The notes under the pieces were generated by a model. The model ran no database searches. It worked only from the letters and a program-made list of their open reading frames with translations, and was not told the DNA's origin. A DNA stretch of 64,000 bases, from contig OY829542.1 in assembly GCA_963691705.1 (NCBI GenBank), positions 22,926,579 through 22,990,578 of the forward strand. Direction: 5' to 3'. A program made the translations under genes and the position numbers. This DNA is from Viola odorata. Lineage: Eukaryota > Streptophyta > Magnoliopsida > Malpighiales > Violaceae. Below, one piece after another: positions 1 to 9,180 of this stretch. The first letter of the stretch is position 1. Every line of letters begins with the position of its first letter.

Positions 1-953
1 TTTTATCTCCTTTTCTAGTCCACTTTTGATCTTGATGCTACTGATTTGCGTCTGTTTCCATCCTTTTTGCAGATCTGGACTAGAGAAGAGAAAGATGAGG
101 AAATATGTGCTTCTTGGATGGATTTCTGCTGAAACATCAAGAATCGAGGCCTAGCTGCTGATCGTCTAGGCCTAGCTGCTGAGCTTCTGCAGATGCTTAC
201 AATTCTGACGCACAAAAGAAAACTCCCGAAGAGGATCTCCAACGAATTCTGCCTTTCATTCCCGTGATCCTCCATTCAAATGGAAGATCTATTTCCATTT
301 TATGTAATTCCCTTAGATTTAGGATTTCTCCTTTTTATATTTTCTATTTTTAGAATTTCCCTATAAGACTCTAGGATTTTAGGGTTTTTGGGGTATTTTT
401 TCCCACCAGACTTTCTTTCACTTTCGGATGAGTTTTTCCTACTTCCGCCTCCGACGCCCCCATTCCCGCTTTGTAATAAACAGGAGCTTTAGCTCCGGCC
501 GGTAATATTCAAAAGTTTTTATCATCCTCTCTTCCTTTTTAATTATGCAATTTAATTTCATTATTTGTTTTACTGTTAGCATGAGCGGCTAAGCTCTCCC
601 TTCTTAGCAAAGGTAATTCGAAGGTTGCTTAGGATAGTTAAGAGGTCAAATCGGGCTTAATAAAACTTCATGTTTGTATTTGATTGCTTGCCATTATCTT
701 GTCAATTTATCTAAGATTAATTAGAAACCTAATCAACTATTAATTAAACCTAGATAATTACAGTCGTCTTTGTAGTAATAGCTAATGTGAGGCTACAGAG
801 TAGAGTAGATAACCAGTTCAGAGTCATCACGTTGAACTGGTCCAATCTGACTAGGGCAAGCAACCAATTAGGGTAGTCTCAAACGTACCGAGTGTCTCGC
901 CTTAGGTGTGTCTTTCCTCTCCTTAATGGGCCTCTGAGTATTATCTTCATAAG
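1..953 (+). mobile_element. Athila-like LTR remnant, left segment
   Basis: No gene is visible here. The stretch reads like the body of a long plant gypsy (Athila-type) LTR, with T-rich blocks, the phrase ggcttaataaaac and a run of short direct repeats. It resembles in layout the LTR at 58140-59445, for example the tgcagatctgg-type start and the gtacc-rich middle. The sequence is cut at 953 by element A, appears to resume at 6539-6667 after A, and again at 12655 after element B. It is therefore best read as the outermost, oldest insertion of this nest. The left end lies outside the window. Family assignment is by resemblance only. Confidence 0.45.
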
Positions 954-958
954 CGTAC
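954..958. repeat. Target-site duplication of element A (left)
   Basis: CGTAC directly precedes the TGATACGATC start of the left LTR and is repeated exactly at 6534-6538 after the right LTR. Confidence 0.9.
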
Positions 959-1671
959 TGATACGATCACACCTACGTCTACAAGACCCGAACGAACCCG
1001 AACTCGACCAATTATGAAGGCACGTTCTAAGATACCTCTTACCCTTCAAATGGGCTTGGAAGCCCATCAAAATGACAAGGAAATTCATCTATCTTAGAAG
1101 GAAGGAGAAGGAAGAGCTCATTAAGGGCATTATGGTCTCAAATGGCCTAATATGTAATAACTATAAGTAGTTCAATTCTTGCATATTTTCAATTTAGCTT
1201 TGATGATGAATATTGATTGAGAGAATTCTCCTTATTCATCCGGGGCTCAATATTGGTGTTTGCCTTGGTTTGGAAAGCCGTGGCTTAAGTCAATCGAAAA
1301 CAAGAAGTTTCCATCTTTGTGTAATCGGTTATTACTTCGTATTTGTGAGCGATTGAGTGTATATTTGAGTGTTCATCTTTGGACGGTTTGTGTTTGTTGA
1401 ATGTGAGAGTATTCTGCCCGTGTATTCAAGTATTCATCAAGCATATCTCAAGTGTTCAATTGATCGTTGTTCAAGCAATCATCTCTAATCTCCATCCGCA
1501 TTCATCCGGGTATTATCTTGTATTTTGTGTGTTTATTCCTTGTATCATTTCCGCTGCGTGTCTCCATATTTCCTACTATTTCCTTATTGATTTGTGTCAT
1601 AAACTCATTGAGCTAGATCCTCCATTCGTTACATACCATTCGGCCTTCACATCGGAGGTCGGATCGTATCA
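959..1671 (+). repeat. Element A 5' LTR
   Basis: This 713-bp LTR runs from TGATACGATC to GATCGTATCA and is the near-identical partner of 5821-6533. A TATA-like CTATAAGTAG at 1161-1170 is the best candidate core promoter. Its first about 136 bp match the part of the 3' LTR that encodes the C-terminal tail of the gag ORF. The short reading frames inside it repeat identically in the 3' LTR and are not independent genes. Confidence 0.92.
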
Positions 1672-3607
1672 AGTGGTAGCGGAGCTTCTAGCGCTCCGAG
1701 TTTGTTTTTGTGTTCATTCCTGTCCAGTTTGTGTGAGTTGTACAGCTCAGAAAAATCTGAAATTTTGTACAAATAAACTTCAATCTGTTAGTGACAACTT
1801 TTGTTTTTGAGTCATCTGTAAATTCGGTAAAATTTCCATACTTTTTGACCGCCTAAGAAAAGTGTGCAGATTTTATCCGAGAAAATCTGTTCTTGTGTTG
1901 TGAGTCCATTTTCTATGTCTTCCAATAAGAATCGTATTTTTGTCCCTTCGTAAAAGTTGTAGGTCTATGTCTTAGCAACGTCTCTGTTAAATTTCGTGAT
2001 GTAATATTGTCGTTTACTATTTTTAAGAGTCAAAATTTGAAAGTCTGTCAAGAACACTCTTTGTGTTCTTCGTGTGTTCATCTTGTTCTTGAGTCCTTTT
2101 GTCTTTAATCCGAATTTGTTTGAGTCTGATTCTAAAGATTGTTTTCCTTTTGTTTATTAATTTTGTATTCAAAATTAATAATTTTCCACCATCATTTGTC
2201 TCAACTTTCTAGTCAAAAGTCTCCACCTTTGTAAAAAACTTATCCCCCACACCCATTTTCTTTTGGCGCTCACCATGGGAAATAAGGTGGACACAATTTA
2301 ATTCAATCCATTTTTCCTACATTGGCTGAGCACAAACTTTGTTTCCCATTTATTTTATTTTATTTCTTGCTTAGTCAAAAGTTTATTCCTTGTCTTCCAC
2401 CATTCTTTGTCTATTAATTTTCTAGTCTAAAGTTTATTCCTTACACACTTTTGTTCTTGTCTACTCACTTTCTATTTAAATAATCCTGACCTACTCTCTT
2501 ACACGTCCAGCCTTGGTCTAGCACACTTGGTCCTTCTTTTAGTTTGTTTAATAACCTCTCATTCCCTATTAAACAAACTAAAAGATAAACAACCACTCAT
2601 CACACATTTATGCTCTTAAAAGTGAAGTTGAATGAGAATTCTAATGACATTTAAATCAAGAATACTCTCTTACAATACTTGAATATTAAACCTTCAATTA
2701 TTCCTCTCATATTCTGAAAAATTGAAGACAAAAGTCTTAAACAAAAAAAAAAAAAAGAGAGAGAGAGAAAGGAGTCCTAAACTAAAGAGAGTACAAAAGG
2801 TCCTAAACACATGCACCTTTCAACTAGTTCTAAACAGAAAAACGTGAGGAAGTTCTAAAATATCTTTTGTGTGCTAGACTTGTTCTAAACATTCACTTAA
2901 GTCTTTTATCTTTGAGTTTTCAAGTCCTTTGTGTCAAGTCCTTAAGTCCTAAGTACATTTTCGTTTCTCTCTTCCAAGTCAAGTCAAGTCACCATTTTCC
3001 AGCACGTGTGTCCTTGAGTCTTGCTCTTTTTCTTGTGACTTCAGCCGAACTTCTGCTTCTTTCTTGGCTGTAACTTGTAGAGCTTTGTCTTAGGATTGTC
3101 CATAATTAATTTTGTGATTTAATTCAATCGTTTCCTATTTTTCGTATGTCATAGTCGAAAGTTACGCAAACTGCCCAGAATTTTCCAGCAAACTGTTTTG
3201 CGCAATCATCTTGTGAACCGTTTTTCATTACGTTTCCAGCTGAATTTCGCCTTTCGACCTGAATGAAAATTGTAGTCCTCAACCTCAAGTGTACCCATAT
3301 TAAACTTTGTGACAAAATTCCAACGTTTGCTATTTTTAAAGGCCAATAGCCGAAATTTTTGGAAAACTGTCAGAAAAATTCCAGCAAACTGCCTTGGTGT
3401 TTCTAGCGTTCTTGATTGAGTCTTCATGATTGAACTTGAGATTGTTGGTTGATTGTTACGCAAGACACGGAATTGAATACAGAGGAGTTTGAGTGATTGT
3501 GTGAGTACAAATTTTGAGGGCTTAAACACGAGTGTAAACACGTGAGGGAGCGATTTATTTTAACTAACGTTTATACATATATATAGTTTGTTAATTTTGT
3601 AGGTACA
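1672..3607 (+). other. Element A untranslated leader
   Basis: About 1.9 kb lies between the 5' LTR and the gag start. It is T-rich, with an A-tract running into a GA microsatellite near 2741-2775 and many short repeats of gtcaagtc/ttcttgtct type. I see no convincing gene, and the short frames here lack recognisable domains. A long leader of this kind may carry packaging or dimerisation signals, which is inference only. Confidence 0.6.
1674..1685 (+). promoter_or_regulatory. Element A primer-binding site candidate
   Basis: TGGTAGCGGAGC starts two bases after the LTR. It resembles the initiator-Met PBS TGGTATCAGAGC at 10 of 12 positions but diverges afterwards. Element B has exactly the same variant next to its 5' LTR (11987-11998, minus), which suggests the substitutions are a family trait. 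The true primer tRNA is not established. Confidence 0.6.
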
Positions 3608-5959
3608 ATGACTTCACTAAATTCTTGTCAATCAAGCTATGGCCTAGGTCTCTTCGAACAAGACCTTGGCTATGGCTCCTCTACTAATAGCCGCACCAAC
3701 TTTGATCCTTTTCAAGTAACAATTCCTACTTTTAGAGCATCTTTTGAACCGGCTGAATTTATCCAATGGGAATACCACGTTGTGAAGGCCATTGAATGTC
3801 ATAATTTTTCTGAAGCACAGAAAATTGAGCTTGCTCAAATGACATTTGATGAGAATACCGAGATTTGGTGGTACCACATTTGTTGTGAAAGAGCAAGAAG
3901 AGAAGATCCAATTGCAACTTGGGCTGAAATGAGACATGTCATGAGAGCATGTTTTGTGTCATCATACTATCGAGAATTATTAGAAGACGAGTTGTCCTCC
4001 CTTCAACAAGAAATCAAAACCGTGATGGAATATTATCAAGAATTTGATGATTTACTCATCAAGACTTATCTTCAAGATAATGAGAGCATGATCATGGATT
4101 TGTTTCAAAGTGGATTAAATAAAGTGATTAGAAGACAGCTTGCCCTCTATGAGTTTACAAGCTTATCATCCATGATTCAATTTGCCTACGAAATTGAAAT
4201 TCATGAGTGTTTGATGGAACAAAACAGTAGCTCATTCCAAGGCTACCCGAGTGACCAAAAATCTTCTTCTGCTACTGTTTTTGAGTCCAAATCAGAAGTG
4301 GTACAACATGCACAAGTCATTCAACAAAAACAACCCACACCACCTCAATCTTGTGACCCAAAGGTGACTGAAAAATTTAATTTGATTGAAAGGAGTGTGG
4401 CTGCAAATGCTACAGCATTGAGTGAAAAATGTGAGCTTGAAAATGAGAGAAAAGAGTGTGAGAGGAAAGAAAATGAAAGAATTGATGAGGAAAAGACACG
4501 GTATGAAAACAACAAGCATGCCAAAGAGAGTGTCATTGAAATTACAGAAATTTTGAGAGAAGAAAGTAAGGAAAAGAGGCGAACAAAAATTGTGAAAGCT
4601 ATTGATCCAATGAGCGTGCCTTTGAGCAATAAGGATCAGTTAGCTAATCCTAACATTGATGATTCTTTTCCTACTGTTTGTGTGCCTCCCTTGCATAAAA
4701 ATCGAAGGAAAGAAGATGGCTTCAAATCATCAATTTTAGGAGGCGTAGGAAGCAAAATTGCACAACAATGGTGTGAACAAAGGTATGCACCACTCTCTTC
4801 TCCAAGTGATGCAAGGTTAGAGCCTAAAACTATTCATAATTCTAATCCACATGATGTAAATTTAAAAGATTTTTATTTAGCATGTGAAAAGAAACCATTG
4901 TTGCATCTCATCAATTATAACTCTTTCTTGCTTAAATTGTCTAGAAGTCAAATCTGTTTTGTAAATGATAGTAGAATTAAAATTAGTTTTTCTGTGCTTA
5001 CTAGGACAGTACCTAGCATGTTAGAAAATAATTTGGATGATTGTAGGGATACTGTGAATATTAGGAACTTGTTTCTTGCATTTGGCGAATTTATTCATAA
5101 GCGTGAACGAATAATTCCTTTTATTTTCTCACAATTGTTTTCAAGTTTGATTAAGTGTGTAGGTGAGAAGACGAATGCATCCTTGGTACCAAAATCAGGC
5201 GAACATATGTGCTTGAGCCGTGAGCACACATGTACAAATCTAACCAAAGAAGGCGTTGAGGCGAACGCTCAATTGGTTCCTAGACACGGCAAATTGTCAC
5301 ATATACTCCATTGGATTTGTTCCAATGTTTTTACTTTTTATTTACCTTTGGAGTATAAATATACAAATCTTTCATTTCAACTTACTAACTTAAATATTTT
5401 TGTGGTAGGAAATGAAGGATTTAAAGCTAAGGATTCGTGGGCGAATCCTTTCGATGGGAAATGTGATGATACGATCATGGATCCCTTTGACATCAAAGAG
5501 CATGACACGATGCCAAGAGGATCGGTCACAAATAGCAAGGCATTGGTAGGCGAGGCCCGCGCCAATCGAAGACCCATTCCTAAGCCTCCCGACTGTTGCG
5601 CCAACTCTAGGCCACCCGCGTGGCCTAGCTTTCATCCCCCGCGCGCACCTTTCTTAATACTCCATAGAACTAATTATTATGCTTTTAATTCTTTGAAATC
5701 TTTGGAGTATGAATTTACCAATCACTCATTTCACATTACTAACTTAAGTCTTTATGTGACAGGGAACGAGGAAATTGAAGCTATGGATTCGAGGACGAAT
5801 CCTTTCGAAGGGAAAGGTGATGATACGATCGCACCTACGTCTACAAGACCCGAACGAACCCGAACTCGACCAATTATGAAGGCACGTTCTAAGATACCTC
5901 TTACCCTTCAAATGGGCTTGGAAGCCCATCAAAATGACAAGGAAATTCATCTATCTTAG
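3608..5959 (+). CDS. Gag-type protein of element A, 783 aa, intact
   Basis: The frame opens at ATG 3608 and is uninterrupted for 783 codons. Residues about 40-200 form a retrotransposon gag (capsid-like) domain: WWYHICCERA followed by TWAEMRHVMRACFVSSYYRE, then a helical stretch with EYYQEFDDLL. This parallels the gag of element B (WEELKYEMR...VPSYYHRDLHK). Residues about 275-335 are highly charged and probably coiled coil. No CCHC zinc knuckle, protease or RT is visible. The C-terminal third holds two diverged copies of a tail module (LEY..TN.SF..TNL, then DS..NPF.GK.DDTI). The last 46 codons lie inside the 3' LTR. The protein should coat the element RNA in virus-like particles. An open frame of this length in a retroelement argues for recent selection or youth. 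Confidence 0.85.
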   Translation: MTSLNSCQSSYGLGLFEQDLGYGSSTNSRTNFDPFQVTIPTFRASFEPAEFIQWEYHVVKAIECHNFSEAQKIELAQMTFDENTEIWWYHICCERARREDPIATWAEMRHVMRACFVSSYYRELLEDELSSLQQEIKTVMEYYQEFDDLLIKTYLQDNESMIMDLFQSGLNKVIRRQLALYEFTSLSSMIQFAYEIEIHECLMEQNSSSFQGYPSDQKSSSATVFESKSEVVQHAQVIQQKQPTPPQSCDPKVTEKFNLIERSVAANATALSEKCELENERKECERKENERIDEEKTRYENNKHAKESVIEITEILREESKEKRRTKIVKAIDPMSVPLSNKDQLANPNIDDSFPTVCVPPLHKNRRKEDGFKSSILGGVGSKIAQQWCEQRYAPLSSPSDARLEPKTIHNSNPHDVNLKDFYLACEKKPLLHLINYNSFLLKLSRSQICFVNDSRIKISFSVLTRTVPSMLENNLDDCRDTVNIRNLFLAFGEFIHKRERIIPFIFSQLFSSLIKCVGEKTNASLVPKSGEHMCLSREHTCTNLTKEGVEANAQLVPRHGKLSHILHWICSNVFTFYLPLEYKYTNLSFQLTNLNIFVVGNEGFKAKDSWANPFDGKCDDTIMDPFDIKEHDTMPRGSVTNSKALVGEARANRRPIPKPPDCCANSRPPAWPSFHPPRAPFLILHRTNYYAFNSLKSLEYEFTNHSFHITNLSLYVTGNEEIEAMDSRTNPFEGKGDDTIAPTSTRPERTRTRPIMKARSKIPLTLQMGLEAHQNDKEIHLS
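5807..5820 (+). promoter_or_regulatory. Element A polypurine tract
   Basis: GAAGGGAAAGGTGA abuts the 3' LTR start TGATACGATC at 5821, the usual place for the plus-strand primer. A decayed second copy of this junction (gatgggaaatgtga followed by tgatacgatc) lies at about 5454-5477 inside the ORF, a relic of an internal duplication. Confidence 0.75.
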
Positions 5960-6533
5960 AAGGAAGGAGAAGGAAGAGCTCATTAAGGGCATTATGGTCT
6001 CAAATGGCCTAATATGTAATAACTATAAGTAGTTCAATTCTTGCATATTTTCAATTTAGCTTTGATGATGAATATTGATTGAGAGAATTCTCCTTATTCA
6101 TCCGGGGCTCAATATTGGTGTTTGCCTTGGTTTGGAAAGCCGTGGCTTAAGTCAATCGAAAACAAGAAGTTTCCATCTTTGTGTAATCGGTTATTACTTC
6201 GTATTTGTGAGCGATTGAGTGTATATTTGAGTGTTCATCTTTGGACGGTTTGTGTTTGTTGAATGTGAGAGTATTCTGCCCGTGTATTCAAGTATTCATC
6301 AAGCATATCTCAAGTGTTCAATTGATCGTTGTTCAAGCAATCATCTCTAATCTCCATCCGCATTCATCCGGGTATTATCTTGTATTTTGTGTGTTTATTC
6401 CTTGTATCATTTCCGCTGCGTGTCTCCATATTTCCTACTATTTCCTTATTGATTTGTGTCATAAACTCATTGAGCTAGATCCTCCATTCGTTACATACCA
6501 TTCGGCCTTCACATCGGAGGTCGGATCGTATCA
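5821..6533 (+). repeat. Element A 3' LTR
   Basis: This is a 713-bp copy of 959-1671 with one visible substitution. It carries the stop codon of the gag ORF (TAG ending at 5959) and is followed by the TSD CGTAC at 6534-6538. Confidence 0.92.
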
Positions 6534-6538
6534 CGTAC

Positions 6539-6667
6539 CTTGGAGAGCGACAGAGTGTCAAGGTTATCCCATAAACATACCTTGGGGTAGCTTCTCGTAC
6601 GAAGGAAAGCATGAGACCTAAACGTATCTGGCCTCTATATCACGCCTATAAACCAAGAGTGGAATAC
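6539..6667 (+). mobile_element. Athila-like LTR remnant, middle segment
   Basis: A 129-bp piece lies between the TSDs of elements A and B. It continues the sequence left at 953 and resumes at 12655, as expected if A and B both inserted into one older LTR. Nothing else is seen in it. Confidence 0.4.
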
Positions 6668-6672
6668 CACTG

Positions 6673-7317
6673 TGATAACATTCGGCCTTGATTGGAAGGA
6701 TTGAAGCCGAGTTGTTCTTGAAGCCTTCGGATCTAGTCTCCTTTAGGAGATTGATGAACTCTTGAGGACAGATTGAGTGCGGAATATTTGGATGTTTAGG
6801 GAGTAATAAGGCAGCGGATTTAGATAGAGGAAAGGTAGCAAGGAATTTATAGAAAATAATATATTAACTTGCAAGCAAACGTTTACAAGGATCATCAACC
6901 GAAACCTTCCCTTAATTGATCAAGTAATGATCAAGCCGAAAGGTGTTAATTGATTGAAATAAAACTGGTTTTAAGAACCCTAAGGCAAAGCCAACTACTT
7001 GGTCTTAGATGTGGATATACTCACTTAAAATCAAAGACAGGGTATAAAAGAGGCTAAGCCCTTCTATTTATACCTTGAGAATTATTACATGGAAAACCCT
7101 ACACTACCCTTCACTTAAGACCCTAGCCGCGGGCTTGGCTTAGCCTTGGAGAACGTATGGCCCAAGGCGCTCGTTAGGGCTGGTGCACGGCCTCGCGCAG
7201 AGTTCCTCATGGGGTGCAAGGGTTTAGCGCGGCCTCGCGCGTACTTCTTCATAGTTGGCTCGACCATCCCGTGAAGCCTTGTCGTAGATACGAGTTAGAG
7301 CCCTCGAGCTCGTATCA
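6673..7317 (-). repeat. Element B 3' LTR (sense minus)
   Basis: This 645-bp LTR is partner to 12001-12649. A TATA-type TATAAATA on the minus strand (plus 7065-7072) marks its probable promoter. The sense strand starts at 7317 with TGATACGAGC directly after the polypurine tract. Confidence 0.88.
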
Positions 7318-7332
7318 TCCTCCCCCCTTTCC
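7318..7332 (-). promoter_or_regulatory. Element B polypurine tract
   Basis: On the minus strand GGAAAGGGGGGAGGA lies immediately before the LTR start. It is preceded by codons for a DSRTN-type tail similar to the end of element A's ORF, a hallmark of the polyprotein end in this group. Confidence 0.75.
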
Positions 7333-7498
7333 AAGAGATTCGTCCTCGAATCTGCACGCTCAATTCCTTTGCGAACTTGTCCCAAAGTACCTACAAGGGA
7401 TAGACACGGCTTAGCAACATGGCAAAGAGGTGGGAAACAACGAAAAGGTAAAGCCAAATGAGGGAGAGAATATGAGTCAAAATGTAGGTGTTATTCTC

Positions 7499-9180
7499 CT
7501 ATGGGCGAAACGAGTCCTCTTGGATGGTATGAAATGCTTGCGTTCGCCTTGGCAGCCGCTTAGAAGTTAGCAAAATAGAGGAAACCAACCTAGAGTAAAA
7601 CATGTTAGTGTAAGTGAAATCAAGGAAAGGATCCTTAACTCCAGCCAAGTGGCACGGGTTAGGGATCGCGCTAGCCATTCTCACCGCTCCCCTCATGGCA
7701 CATAGGATAGATTTTCTCTTTGCCCCCGGCTCACCTTTTTCATTCTTGAGTTTATCACTCACCATGTTCTCTCCTCTCGGAGCATGCTCAATTTTTTCAT
7801 GCCCGTTCTTTTTTTTACTCTCATAGCTTACCTTTTTCACTCCCCTCGGCACATGCTCAATATTTTCATGGCTGGTCTTTTCCTCACTCTCACAACGCAC
7901 GTTTTTCTCTCCACACCACTCAATCTGATTTTCTAAAATAGTAGGGAGTGCAAGGGCAGCGCAAGCCTTAGACAACTTGGCTTGGTCCTCGCGGACTTGC
8001 GATGGAGGCAAGGGTGGGATGAGGAACTTGCTGCCCAAGTGTTCCAACTTGTATGTGTTGAGGAATCCATTGTGGACAACCCTCTTGTCAAACTGCCACG
8101 GTCGCCCAAGAAGTAGGTGGCTGGAATTCATTGGCGCCACATTACACATGCGTTCATCCTTATATGCGACAATGGAGAAAGAAATAGTCACTTGTTTAGT
8201 CACGCCGATGGCGCTTCCCTCATTGAACCAATTCAGCACATAAGGGTGAGGGTGCTGAATGGTGGACAACCCCAATGAGTGGACAAGAAGCTCGCTTGCC
8301 ATATCAGCACAACTCCCATTGTCCACAAGAATGGAGATCACTAATTCATGCGTTAGGCCCCGGGTGAGAAAAAGATTGTCCCGTTGTTCAAGAGTAGCCG
8401 CTTGGACCTTGGCATGGATAGTCAAATTGCGCCTAACCATTAAACACTTGGGTACCTCTACCCGAGCGTACCCCTCATCCTTTTCCTCCTCCAAATCAAC
8501 TTTACCCACGGTAACCATCCCTTGGCTAGCCTCGGATTCCTCATCATCGCTCATTATTTCCCCACTCTCACGGATGATCATCACCCTCATGTTAGGGCAT
8601 TCTGCCCTCATGTTCCCTTTTCCCCACATTTAAAGCATGTGATGTTCCTCGAAGGGGTTCTAGTGTTAGGGTCGGTGTTTTGTGTTTGTTTGGGAGCCAA
8701 AGCCGCTGACGGGTTGCTATTTTGGTATGTGTTTGGCTTGGGTTGTGTGGGCTCTTGGCTGACTTTAGGAGGTACTGAAGTAGTGTTCCAAGTAGGCTTA
8801 TAATAGGTAGAAGGAGTGAAAGGAGTTTTGGGTTTAGTGCTTACTTGGCGTTCGATTTTGAGGGCAAGATAGAGCATGTCCTCCAAGGAGTCATAGGAAT
8901 GAAAATCCAGCTGATACGAGATCTCCTTGTGTAGCCCTCCCAAAAATCGAGCCATGGTGGCCTCATCACTCTTGTGCACATCCGCACGCATCAAACAAGT
9001 GAGCATTTCGTGGTAGAACTCACTCACTCCGCGGGAACCTTGTGTCAATCTTTGAAGGCGCTTGTGGAGGTCGCGGTGATAATACGAAGGCACAAACCAG
9101 AGCCTCATCTCATATTTCAACTCCTCCCAAATCTCCACCGAGGGCAGCCTCTCAAGTTGGCGATTCACGATGAGCCTATC
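7499..9180 (-). pseudogene. Element B gag-protease fragment, frameshifted
   Basis: Minus-strand frames 9168-8608 and 8629-7499 together encode gag and protease. Gag shows WEELKYEMRLWFVPSYY followed by FLGGLHKEISYQLDFHSYDS. A zinc knuckle begins CFKCGEKG but is broken: one base appears lost where the His codon should be, and the frame resumes as NMRAECPN. Next comes a protease-like domain with LVDNGSCADMAS and the LLGRPWQFD motif, then a lysine-rich repeat region (two KKxxHEKIEHAPRG-like copies). The gag N-terminus is displaced by the solo LTR at 9181. The fragment is not expected to yield functional enzyme. Confidence 0.8.

Larger units (their letters stand above)
959..6533 (+). mobile_element. 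Element A: complete non-autonomous gag-only LTR retrotransposon
   Basis: Two 713-bp LTRs (959-1671 and 5821-6533) begin TGATACGATC and end GATCGTATCA, a perfect 10-bp terminal inverted repeat. The element is flanked by a perfect 5-bp target-site duplication CGTAC (954-958 and 6534-6538). By eye the LTRs differ only at 969 (A) versus 5831 (G), so the insertion is recent. The interior has a PBS-like site, a 1.9-kb leader, one intact 783-codon gag-type ORF and a polypurine tract. No protease, RT, RNase H or integrase is present, so it must borrow enzymes in trans. It sits inside an older Athila-like LTR. Confidence 0.93.

Noticed and set aside
2867..3541. Short frames in the leader of element A
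   Set aside because: They are T-rich, overlap on both strands, and show no similarity to gag or other domains.
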